This document shows positions 8,315-14,453 of a stretch of 20,714 bases of DNA, piece after piece; within the stretch, counting starts at the first letter, position 1; every line of letters starts with the position of its first letter. The DNA is taken from the NCBI GenBank assembly GCA_021545665.1, contig JAJRTX010000080.1:1-20714 (forward strand), given 5' to 3'. The DNA is from Zetaproteobacteria bacterium (lineage in GTDB: Bacteria; Pseudomonadota; Zetaproteobacteria; Mariprofundales; Mariprofundaceae). The notes under the pieces were generated by a model that saw nothing but the letters and a program-made list of their open reading frames with translations, ran no database searches and was not told the DNA's origin. Position numbers and translations under genes: made by a program.

Positions 8315-9595
8315 ATGAACAAATCAGCTATCACGACAATCGGAGCAGCGATTATTGCTTTGGGCGGGACATCGGCATGGGCAGGATCGCTCACCATTCC
8401 CAATACATTCAGCGCCAATACAGCGGCAGTAGCAGCAGAGGTAAATGCTAATTTTACAGCTGCAAAAACGGCAGTGGATGACAATGACTCCCGGATCACC
8501 ACCAATGCCGCCAGCATTACAACCAACAGCACCAGTATCACGAGCAACGCTACAGATATATCCAATAACCAGAGCGCCATAACAACCAATAGCGGAGCTA
8601 TAACTAGCAATACTGCGTCAATCAATACAAATACAGGAAATATTTCAACAAACACAACTGATATCGCGACAAATGCAGGGAACATCTCAACTAACTCCAC
8701 TAATATCACTACGAACACTGGGGACATATCAACCAACACGACAGATATTGCAACCAATACCAGCGATATTGCCACCAACGTGACAAATATCGCCACCAAT
8801 ACCGCAGATATTGGCACCAACACTGCGTCAATTACTGCGCTACAAAGTGGCACGGCTACCTGCCCCAGCGACATGGCCAGGGTCGGCCCGATCTGCGTAG
8901 ACATCTATGAGGCCAGCGTATGGAATGCAGATGGCAGCATCCAATACGGGGATACGGACAACAGCGGCGCTGTAGACGGAGCTGAAACAGCCATCCCCTG
9001 TACTGCGAATGGCAATAATTGCAGCGCCATGGATAACACCGGCACTGTCAGCACAGCGGCTATCTTTGCACGTAGCGTAGCAGGTTTTACCCCGGCTTCT
9101 GATATCACCTGGTTCCAGGCCCAGCAAGCCTGTGCCAATGTGAACAAACGCCTGCTGACCAATGCAGAATGGCAAATGGCTGCAGCAGGGACACCAGACC
9201 CTGGCGCTGCCGGTAGCGATACTGTAAATGAATGTAATACAAGCACACCCAATACAGTCAATACTGGCACCAGCGCTGGCGGTACAAACCAGTGTGTTTC
9301 CAACTGGGGCGTATTCGACATGGTCGGTAATGTCCATGAATGGGTTGCCGACTGGACACAAGGAAAGGCTGGAAATTCCAACAATAACAGCGGCGCTGGC
9401 ACCAATTATGGCGATGATGTGATGTTCGATATTACCCCTGCCAGCACTCAGGGTACTAACGCACAGAATCAGCCTGCAGCAATAATTCGCGGCGGTTTAT
9501 ACAACAGTGGCGTCAATGCAGGGGTGTTCGCTATATCTGCTGGCAGAGCGCCGTCTTCCGCATCTATTGGCATCGGCTTCCGCTGTGCGCGCTAA
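8315..9595 (+). CDS. Secreted coiled-coil stalk protein with FGE/C-type-lectin-like head, candidate DGR target
   Basis: A 426-residue exported protein. A signal peptide (about 1-23, ending TSAWA) is followed by residues 54-172, which are 17 consecutive heptads with Ile/Val first and Asn fourth. A head of about 245 residues starts near Cys183. The head reads as a SUMF1/formylglycine-generating-enzyme fold: MARVGPICVDIYEAS, WFQAQQACANVNKRLLTNAEW, GVFDMVGNVHEWVADW, then RGG...IGFRCAR. The two catalytic cysteines expected after RGGS in true FGE are absent, so enzymatic activity is doubtful. The last 35 residues align without gaps to my recollection of diversity-generating retroelement variable regions on this fold. 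The likely role is a surface ligand-binding protein or adhesin. No membrane anchor is visible, so its attachment is unknown. It lies 67 bp after the small lipoprotein gene. Confidence 0.8.
   Translation: MNKSAITTIGAAIIALGGTSAWAGSLTIPNTFSANTAAVAAEVNANFTAAKTAVDDNDSRITTNAASITTNSTSITSNATDISNNQSAITTNSGAITSNTASINTNTGNISTNTTDIATNAGNISTNSTNITTNTGDISTNTTDIATNTSDIATNVTNIATNTADIGTNTASITALQSGTATCPSDMARVGPICVDIYEASVWNADGSIQYGDTDNSGAVDGAETAIPCTANGNNCSAMDNTGTVSTAAIFARSVAGFTPASDITWFQAQQACANVNKRLLTNAEWQMAAAGTPDPGAAGSDTVNECNTSTPNTVNTGTSAGGTNQCVSNWGVFDMVGNVHEWVADWTQGKAGNSNNNSGAGTNYGDDVMFDITPASTQGTNAQNQPAAIIRGGLYNSGVNAGVFAISAGRAPSSASIGIGFRCAR
8474..8830 (+). repeat. 21-bp heptad repeat region encoding a coiled-coil stalk
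   Basis: Seventeen consecutive heptads run from VDDNDSR (residue 54) to residue 172, 16 of them starting with Ile and all 17 with Asn in position four, for example ISTNTTD and IATNTAD. Equivalent codons differ between copies at silent positions, so the pattern is kept at the protein level rather than reflecting recent DNA duplication. Confidence 0.85.
9484..9592 (+). other. Candidate DGR variable region at the 3' end of the gene
   Basis: The final codons encode IIRGG, then GVFAI, then IGIGFRCAR. The constant positions (RGG, N-G, NAGVFA, APS, IGFRCAR) match the frame of known FGE/C-type-lectin DGR variable regions. Positions that are Asn in template-like sequences are here Leu, Ser, Gly, Arg, Ser and Gly. 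Several of these codons (AGT, GGC, TCT, TCC, GGC) could arise from AAY by substitution at A only. No template repeat or reverse transcriptase is in this window, so this is inferred from pattern. Confidence 0.5.
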
Positions 9596-9665
9596 TTGAC
9601 CGACAGGCGCAAAAGTAGCAAAAGGAAGGCTACTCACATTCATTTAAATTAACCTAAACCGCTCA

Positions 9666-9689
9666 CGCGGGCCCCGGACCGGGCCCGCG
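9666..9689 (+). other. GC-only hairpin downstream of the lectin-like gene
   Basis: CGCGGGCCC (9666-9674) pairs perfectly with GGGCCCGCG (9681-9689) around a six-base loop. No T run follows, so it is at best an atypical terminator. A GC-rich hairpin downstream of a variable region is also a known part of DGR target sites, but those lie closer to the variable region (about 74 bp here) and usually have a four-base loop. A separate perfect palindrome, CATCCCGGGATG, lies at 9744-9755. Confidence 0.5.
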
Positions 9690-9788
9690 CACGCCAGCGA
9701 AGCAAACTGGCATATATCTAGCAAGCCATTGATATTCCCCCTGCATCCCGGGATGTGTTCAGTAAAATAGAACTACCATATTACCTTC

Positions 9789-12032
9789 ATGCCGATTAAA
9801 AACTGTAAATCACAAGCTGCAACCGCCCACCATCCCACAGCACTTTTATTCATCATGCTGGGGCTGCTTAGCGGCTGTGGTGGTGGGGGTAGCAACAACT
9901 CGACAGCCACACTGGCGGCTGTCGATGATGGCCCTCTGACAACCGCTGAAGGCAGCACACTGTCAGTCCCACAAAGCAGCGGTGTCCTGACCAATGACAC
10001 CACAACAGGCAGTGCCCCGCTCAGTGCAGTACTGGTGGCAGGCCCCGCCAACGCGTCGACTTTTACCCTGAATCAGGACGGTTCTTTTGACTACACCCAT
10101 AATGGCAGTGAAACAACCAGTGATATTTTTACCTACCGGGCCAGTGACGGGACCAATACCTCGAATACGGCCACGGTCACCATCACCATCAGCCCGGTGA
10201 ATGACCCTCCCAGCGCACTGGATGACAGCTATTCAGGCGTCAATGAAGGCGGCACTTTAACCAGAAACGCTGTCATCGGTGTGTTGACCAATGACACTGA
10301 TACCGAGAATGACCCTTTAAGCGCTATTCTGGTTAGCGGTCCCGCCAACGCCTCGGCATTTACCCTGAACCCGGATGGCTCCTTCAGCTATACCCATAAT
10401 GGCAGCGAAACCATTAGTGATAGCTTCACCTACCGGGCCAATGACGGCACCAGTGATTCCAATACGGCCACCGTCACAATCTCGATTACACCGGTGAACA
10501 ACTTGCCTGTCGCTGTTAATGATAGCTATAGTGGCGCTAGTGAAGGGACCACATTTACTGTAAACGCCCTGACAGGTGTGTTGGCCAATGATCTTGATTC
10601 GGAAAGCGATCCCTTGACAGCTGTTCTGGTCGCGGGCCCTGCCAATGCCTCGGCATTTACCCTGAGCCCGGATGGCTCCTTCAGCTATACCCATGATGGT
10701 AGCGAGACCACCAGCGACAGCTTCACCTACAGGGCCAATGACGGAACGGGTGATTCCAATACGGCCACGGTCACGATTACGGTTACCCCGGTTAATGACC
10801 CCCCGCTGGCAGTCGATGATAGCGGCCTGGCTAACGAAAATACGGCTGTCATTCTGAATGTATTGAATAATGATAGCGATATCGACAGCACCATAGATTC
10901 CGCCACAGTCGTCATCAGCTCGCAGCCGACAAATGGTACCGCTGTCGCCAATGCAGACGGCACTGTTACCTATACCCCGGATACCGGCTTCACAGGCCCC
11001 AATACGGATACCTTTCAGTACACGGTAGATGATGATGGCGGCCAGACATCAAACCTGGCAACCGTCACCGTCACTATCAATGCGCCCCCGACCCCCGTCG
11101 CCACCTGTTCGACAACCCCCCAGGACACAGCGTTGAATGGCACTCTCACAGCCACCGATGTGGAGACACCCAGCAACATGCTGACCTACAGTCTGATCAG
11201 TAATGGGGCAAAGGGAAGTGTCAATCTCAACTCGGATGGCACTTATACCTATACACCTAATAGTACGGGTTCGCGAGGAACGGATAGCTTTGACTTCCGC
11301 GTCGAAGACCTTGATGGCGGCTTCAGTATTGGCACCGAGACCGTCATCGTTGACCAGAAAATCATGCCGCTGGGTGACTCCATTACCCGGGGCACGATGG
11401 ACGCTCTTACCCCACCCATTGAGCTAAGGGTGGGATATAGAAAGCCACTGTATGACTCCTTGGTCGCCAGTGGCTACAGTTTTGATTTTGTCGGCAGTGA
11501 TTCCCTCACCGGCAACGACCCATCCCTGCAGCCCTTCGACTCGGACAACGAGGGCCACGGTGGGTGGCGAGACGATGAAATTGCCTGGGGCCAGGTGGGA
11601 TACCCAACTGATGGAATACGCGCCTGGCTGGATGCCAACCCCACTGACATCATATTGCTCCATATCGGCACCAATGGCCTTGATACCAGTGCAGCTGACG
11701 TTGAGAGCATCCTGAATGAGATCGATCTCTGGGAGAACAGCGTTGCAGGCAACCCGGTCACCGTCATCCTGGCGCGCATCATCAACCAGAATCCGATCAC
11801 CTCGGTTGTCACCACATTTAACGATAATGTTGTCGCCATGGCCCTGGATCGCGTCAATAATAGTAATAATCCTGCTTATCCTGACGATATTATTATTGTA
11901 GACCAGGAAGGCGCATTAACCTATCCTGATGACCTGTTCAATCAGGAGCACCCCAACTCGACCGGCTACGGAAAAATGGCACCAGTGTGGGAACAGACCC
12001 TGACGGCGGGGATACTGCAGAAATGCCCGTAA
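9789..12032 (+). CDS. Lipoprotein with cadherin-like repeats and a C-terminal SGNH/GDSL hydrolase domain
   Basis: A 747-residue exported lipoprotein. The hydrophobic stretch ends in lipobox LSGC with the acylated Cys at residue 30, followed by GGGG. Five cadherin/VCBS-like beta domains follow: three nearly identical 99-residue units (44-142, 143-241, 242-340) and two diverged ones up to about 523. The last 220 residues are an SGNH hydrolase: GDSIT with nucleophile Ser531, GHGGWR near 589-594, IGTNG with Asn629, and HPNSTGY with His721. The DxxH position normally holding Asp is Asn718. The probable role is a cell-surface esterase acting on acetylated or acylated glycan, held away from the membrane by the repeats. 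No good Shine-Dalgarno precedes the ATG. The lipobox-GGGG layout is shared with the 49-residue lipoprotein upstream. Confidence 0.82.
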   Translation: MPIKNCKSQAATAHHPTALLFIMLGLLSGCGGGGSNNSTATLAAVDDGPLTTAEGSTLSVPQSSGVLTNDTTTGSAPLSAVLVAGPANASTFTLNQDGSFDYTHNGSETTSDIFTYRASDGTNTSNTATVTITISPVNDPPSALDDSYSGVNEGGTLTRNAVIGVLTNDTDTENDPLSAILVSGPANASAFTLNPDGSFSYTHNGSETISDSFTYRANDGTSDSNTATVTISITPVNNLPVAVNDSYSGASEGTTFTVNALTGVLANDLDSESDPLTAVLVAGPANASAFTLSPDGSFSYTHDGSETTSDSFTYRANDGTGDSNTATVTITVTPVNDPPLAVDDSGLANENTAVILNVLNNDSDIDSTIDSATVVISSQPTNGTAVANADGTVTYTPDTGFTGPNTDTFQYTVDDDGGQTSNLATVTVTINAPPTPVATCSTTPQDTALNGTLTATDVETPSNMLTYSLISNGAKGSVNLNSDGTYTYTPNSTGSRGTDSFDFRVEDLDGGFSIGTETVIVDQKIMPLGDSITRGTMDALTPPIELRVGYRKPLYDSLVASGYSFDFVGSDSLTGNDPSLQPFDSDNEGHGGWRDDEIAWGQVGYPTDGIRAWLDANPTDIILLHIGTNGLDTSAADVESILNEIDLWENSVAGNPVTVILARIINQNPITSVVTTFNDNVVAMALDRVNNSNNPAYPDDIIIVDQEGALTYPDDLFNQEHPNSTGYGKMAPVWEQTLTAGILQKCP
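9918..10808 (+). repeat. Three tandem 297-bp repeats (cadherin/VCBS-like domains)
   Basis: Units at 9918-10214, 10215-10511 and 10512-10808 keep an exact 297-bp (99-codon) period, and a diverged fourth unit begins at 10809. Units two and three are the closest: 10351-10397 and 10648-10694 differ at one base in 47. Such similarity allows copy-number change by homologous recombination without breaking the frame. Confidence 0.9.
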
Positions 12033-12042
12033 CCCTGAGACA

Positions 12043-12063
12043 GCCATGATTCCTGATCATGGC
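12043..12063. other. Hairpin between the SGNH lipoprotein and GT2 genes
   Basis: GCCATGAT (12043-12050) and ATCATGGC (12056-12063) form a perfect 8-bp stem with a five-base loop, 11 bases after the upstream stop codon. No T tract follows on either strand, so it may be a weak or factor-assisted terminator or an mRNA-stabilising 3' structure. Confidence 0.45.
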
Positions 12064-12107
12064 ATGAAGAATACAAGCTACCTGACAACCTGACCATTTG
12101 ATTCCCG

Positions 12108-13109
12108 ATGAATACGATGCCAACTTCAGATGCCCCGCGGGATAACTCAGTCGACCTGTCAATTGTTATCCCGGCATTTAACGAGTCTGGCAATCTGGAC
12201 GAGATAGCAAATCGACTCAAAGGCATTTTGTCACCCCTTGGACTCTCATGGGAAATCATATTCTCGGATGATGGCAGCACAGATGAGACATGGAAGGAAA
12301 TACAACAGCTAAACAAGACCGACAGTCATATCAAAGGCGTCAGGCTATCTAGAAATTTTGGGCATCAATTCGCACTTTTTGCCGGCCTGCAACAGGCACA
12401 GGGAAAAGCAATAATTTCCATGGATGCCGATCTTCAGCATCCGCCCGAATTAATTCCAGACATGGTCAAAGAGTGGAAAAAGGGCAGCAAGATTGTCAAG
12501 ACCAAACGCCTGGAGGCCGACAATACCCCCCCCTTCAAACTGTATACCTCCCGTCTGTTCTACAAGGTTTTTTCTTATCTGAGTGGTGTAGACCTGGAGA
12601 ATGGCATGGCGGATTTTCGCCTGCTTGACCGCCAGGTGCTGAATGAAGTGTTACAATTTGGAGAGGAAGGCCTTTTCCTGCGTGGTATCGTTCAGTGGAT
12701 CGGCTTTTCGAGTTCGACCCTGACTTTCAAATGTGCAGACAGATTCAGCGGCACCACCAAGTATACATTTATCAAAATGCTGCGTTTTGCCTGGCATGGG
12801 GTCAGCTCATTTTCTATTGTCCCTTTACGTATTGTGGTCATGCTGGGGTTTTCTGCAAGTTTTATCTCATTCCTCGGGATTCTGTATGCGATTCTCGCAA
12901 AACTGATTGATGGACATACAGTACCGGGCTGGGCATCGTCTATCGCTATCTTCTCATTGCTGTTCGGCATGTTATTTATTTCTCTGGGCATTTTAAGCGA
13001 ATATATCGGTCGTATAGTTGTCCAGGTCCGCATGCGCCCGCGCTTCCTGGTTGAGGAAACGCTTGGGTTCAGCACAAGCAACCCGTCGCCAAAGGTAACT
13101 GATTGTTGA
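12108..13109 (+). CDS. Polyprenyl-phosphate glycosyltransferase, family 2 (GtrB/ArnC/DPM1-like)
   Basis: A 333-residue membrane-bound GT2. It is expected to transfer a sugar from a nucleotide donor to undecaprenyl phosphate at the cytoplasmic face. Motifs in order are LSIVIPAFNESGN (about 18-30), FSDDGSTDE, VRLSRNFGHQ, the DxD-type MDADLQHPPE, and FSGTTKYTF. Two C-terminal membrane helices (about 240-262 and 275-300) follow, ending in YIGRIVVQVRMRPRF. This is the GtrB/ArnC/DPM1-type architecture. Its stop overlaps the start of the GtrA gene by seven bases, and the deacetylase follows, which points to a lipid-linked amino sugar. No strong Shine-Dalgarno is visible; ATG at 12117 is an alternative start. 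Confidence 0.9.
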   Translation: MNTMPTSDAPRDNSVDLSIVIPAFNESGNLDEIANRLKGILSPLGLSWEIIFSDDGSTDETWKEIQQLNKTDSHIKGVRLSRNFGHQFALFAGLQQAQGKAIISMDADLQHPPELIPDMVKEWKKGSKIVKTKRLEADNTPPFKLYTSRLFYKVFSYLSGVDLENGMADFRLLDRQVLNEVLQFGEEGLFLRGIVQWIGFSSSTLTFKCADRFSGTTKYTFIKMLRFAWHGVSSFSIVPLRIVVMLGFSASFISFLGILYAILAKLIDGHTVPGWASSIAIFSLLFGMLFISLGILSEYIGRIVVQVRMRPRFLVEETLGFSTSNPSPKVTDC

Positions 13110-13579
13110 CATCAATATTTCAGCAACCCGCCCTGGGACAGTTTATCAGGTTCTCAATAGTAGGCTGCATGAACGTGGCGATCAGCACGATTGTCTACTA
13201 CTTTAGCTATACCCAATGGCACCCTGCCAGCCTCTTGACATACATCACCCACGACAGCTTTGATGCCTCAGTTCTCAACGGCACCTTATCGAGCATCATT
13301 GCTTATGGTGTTGGAATGATTCAGAGCTTCATTCTAAACAAGACCTGGACATTCAAGGTAAAAAACGGGACATTCAACCAGGCCCGGCGCTTCTTTATAC
13401 TCAATATGATGGGGCTTGCCCTCACGACTGCAATCATTTTTGCTTTTGTCGATATGATGAATTTCAATTATATGTCTGCATGGATTGTAGCTGTACTATT
13501 GGTCATGATTTTTAACTTTGCTGGCAACAAGTACTGGACGTTTTCTGAAGAATCCGTAGAGACCAGACAGGTCAGGTAA
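13103..13579 (+). CDS. GtrA-like membrane protein, putative undecaprenyl-P-sugar flippase
   Basis: A 158-residue, four-helix GtrA-family protein. Signature elements are FIRFSIVGCMNVAISTIVYY at the start and two copies of the family motif, NKTWTF after helix two and NKYWTF at the end. GtrA proteins are thought to move undecaprenyl-phosphate sugars made by GtrB-type GT2 enzymes to the periplasmic face. The start is TTG at 13103, overlapping the stop of the GT2 gene (TTGTTGA), with AAAGG seven bases upstream; a second TTG follows at once. Tight coupling to the GT2 supports joint action. The deacetylase gene follows after five bases. Confidence 0.88.
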   Translation: MLTSIFQQPALGQFIRFSIVGCMNVAISTIVYYFSYTQWHPASLLTYITHDSFDASVLNGTLSSIIAYGVGMIQSFILNKTWTFKVKNGTFNQARRFFILNMMGLALTTAIIFAFVDMMNFNYMSAWIVAVLLVMIFNFAGNKYWTFSEESVETRQVR

Positions 13580-13584
13580 CTAAT

Positions 13585-14436
13585 ATGAAGGGATGCAAAC
13601 TGATCGTACATGCCGATGATTTTGGTATCTCAGAACACGTAAACCAGGGGATTCTGCAAGCACATACCAAAGGTATATTAACATCAACCTCTCTGATGGC
13701 AACCGGCGCAGCATTTGAAAATGCCATTGTAGTGGCCAGGGAGACCCCTTCCCTGGACATCGGCATCCATCTTACCCTTGTAGAGGAAAAACCATTACTT
13801 GATGCTGCCAGCGTTCCAAGCCTTACGACCGCCAACAAACATTTCTACAATCATGCCAATACATTCATAAAAAGATACTTCAAGGGAAAAATTAACCTGA
13901 AGGAAGTACGCAATGAGCTTGAAGCTCAAATCGAAAGAATTTTGGACCAGGGTATTTCTGTGTCCCACTTTGATAGCCATCAACATCTCCACGCCTTGCC
14001 CAAAATAAGGATGATCGTTATTGAACTAGGCAGGAAATATGGCATCCCGGCCATACGCGTACCGAGAGAGCGTATTTTCAGCTATATGCTCCGGGGAAAG
14101 CGGGCCCTGTCGAGGGCACCATCCATGCTGGTTTTAAATTTCCTTTGTGGGCTAGGACAAAACACGGGTTACCTGCACACCGATCACTTTGCTGGGTTTT
14201 TCTTTGGTGGAGAACTAAACGGTGAAAACATACGCATCTTGCTACGACATCTTCCTGACTCAGGAAGCTGCGAGCTTATGTGTCACCCGGGGCTGGAACG
14301 GGAATCCGAGCAATATGATCACTGGGGTTACCATTGGCAGGATGAGTATAATGCACTGATCGACCCAGAGATAAAAGACCTGCTAAGACAATCGGGAATC
14401 ACCCTGATTTCATATCAGGAACTGGCAGCACTGTAA
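13585..14436 (+). CDS. YdjC/ChbG-family carbohydrate deacetylase (HpnK/NaxD-like)
   Basis: A 283-residue YdjC-family deacetylase. The metal-binding residues are visible: HADDFG (Asp11/Asp12), GIHLTL (His62), and the His-rich HFDSHQHLH (128-136), with MCHPG near the C-terminus as a further conserved element. The family removes N-acetyl groups from amino sugars. The long HLTLVEEKPLL segment and overall layout resemble HpnK and, by context, Francisella NaxD, which deacetylates undecaprenyl-phosphate-GalNAc. No signal peptide is present, so it acts in the cytoplasm, before flipping. It follows the GT2 and GtrA genes with five-base spacing and converges on the GT-C gene with only 17 bp between stops. 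The substrate is inferred from context. Confidence 0.87.
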   Translation: MKGCKLIVHADDFGISEHVNQGILQAHTKGILTSTSLMATGAAFENAIVVARETPSLDIGIHLTLVEEKPLLDAASVPSLTTANKHFYNHANTFIKRYFKGKINLKEVRNELEAQIERILDQGISVSHFDSHQHLHALPKIRMIVIELGRKYGIPAIRVPRERIFSYMLRGKRALSRAPSMLVLNFLCGLGQNTGYLHTDHFAGFFFGGELNGENIRILLRHLPDSGSCELMCHPGLERESEQYDHWGYHWQDEYNALIDPEIKDLLRQSGITLISYQELAAL

Positions 14437-14453
14437 CCCGCCGACTCCCGGAA

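Noticed and set aside
8263..8904. 213-residue minus-strand open frame that looks like a hydrophobic membrane protein
   Set aside because: It is the antisense of the Ile/Asn/Thr heptad repeats, which read as Val/Leu/Ile-rich residues on the other strand. The plus-strand gene has a signal peptide and a domain-level match.
8840..9405. Two long overlapping minus-strand open frames (173 and 166 residues)
   Set aside because: Both are shadows of the FGE/lectin-like head, made open by its codon usage. They overlap each other and lack ribosome binding sites.
9596..9788. DGR template repeat downstream of the variable region
   Set aside because: This interval shows no near-copy of 9484-9592, and no such copy is apparent elsewhere in the window.
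10317..10694. 125-residue minus-strand frame with an internal repeat (MGIAEGAIR twice)
   Set aside because: The internal repetition simply mirrors the 297-bp plus-strand repeats; it is not an independent gene.
9918..10808. Possible CRISPR array because of regular repeats
   Set aside because: The units are 297 bp, contiguous, in frame and encode cadherin-like domains; there are no short repeats with unique spacers.
11474..11857. Minus-strand open frame of 127 residues
   Set aside because: It is antisense to the SGNH hydrolase domain, whose catalytic motifs are clear. The translation has no recognisable features.
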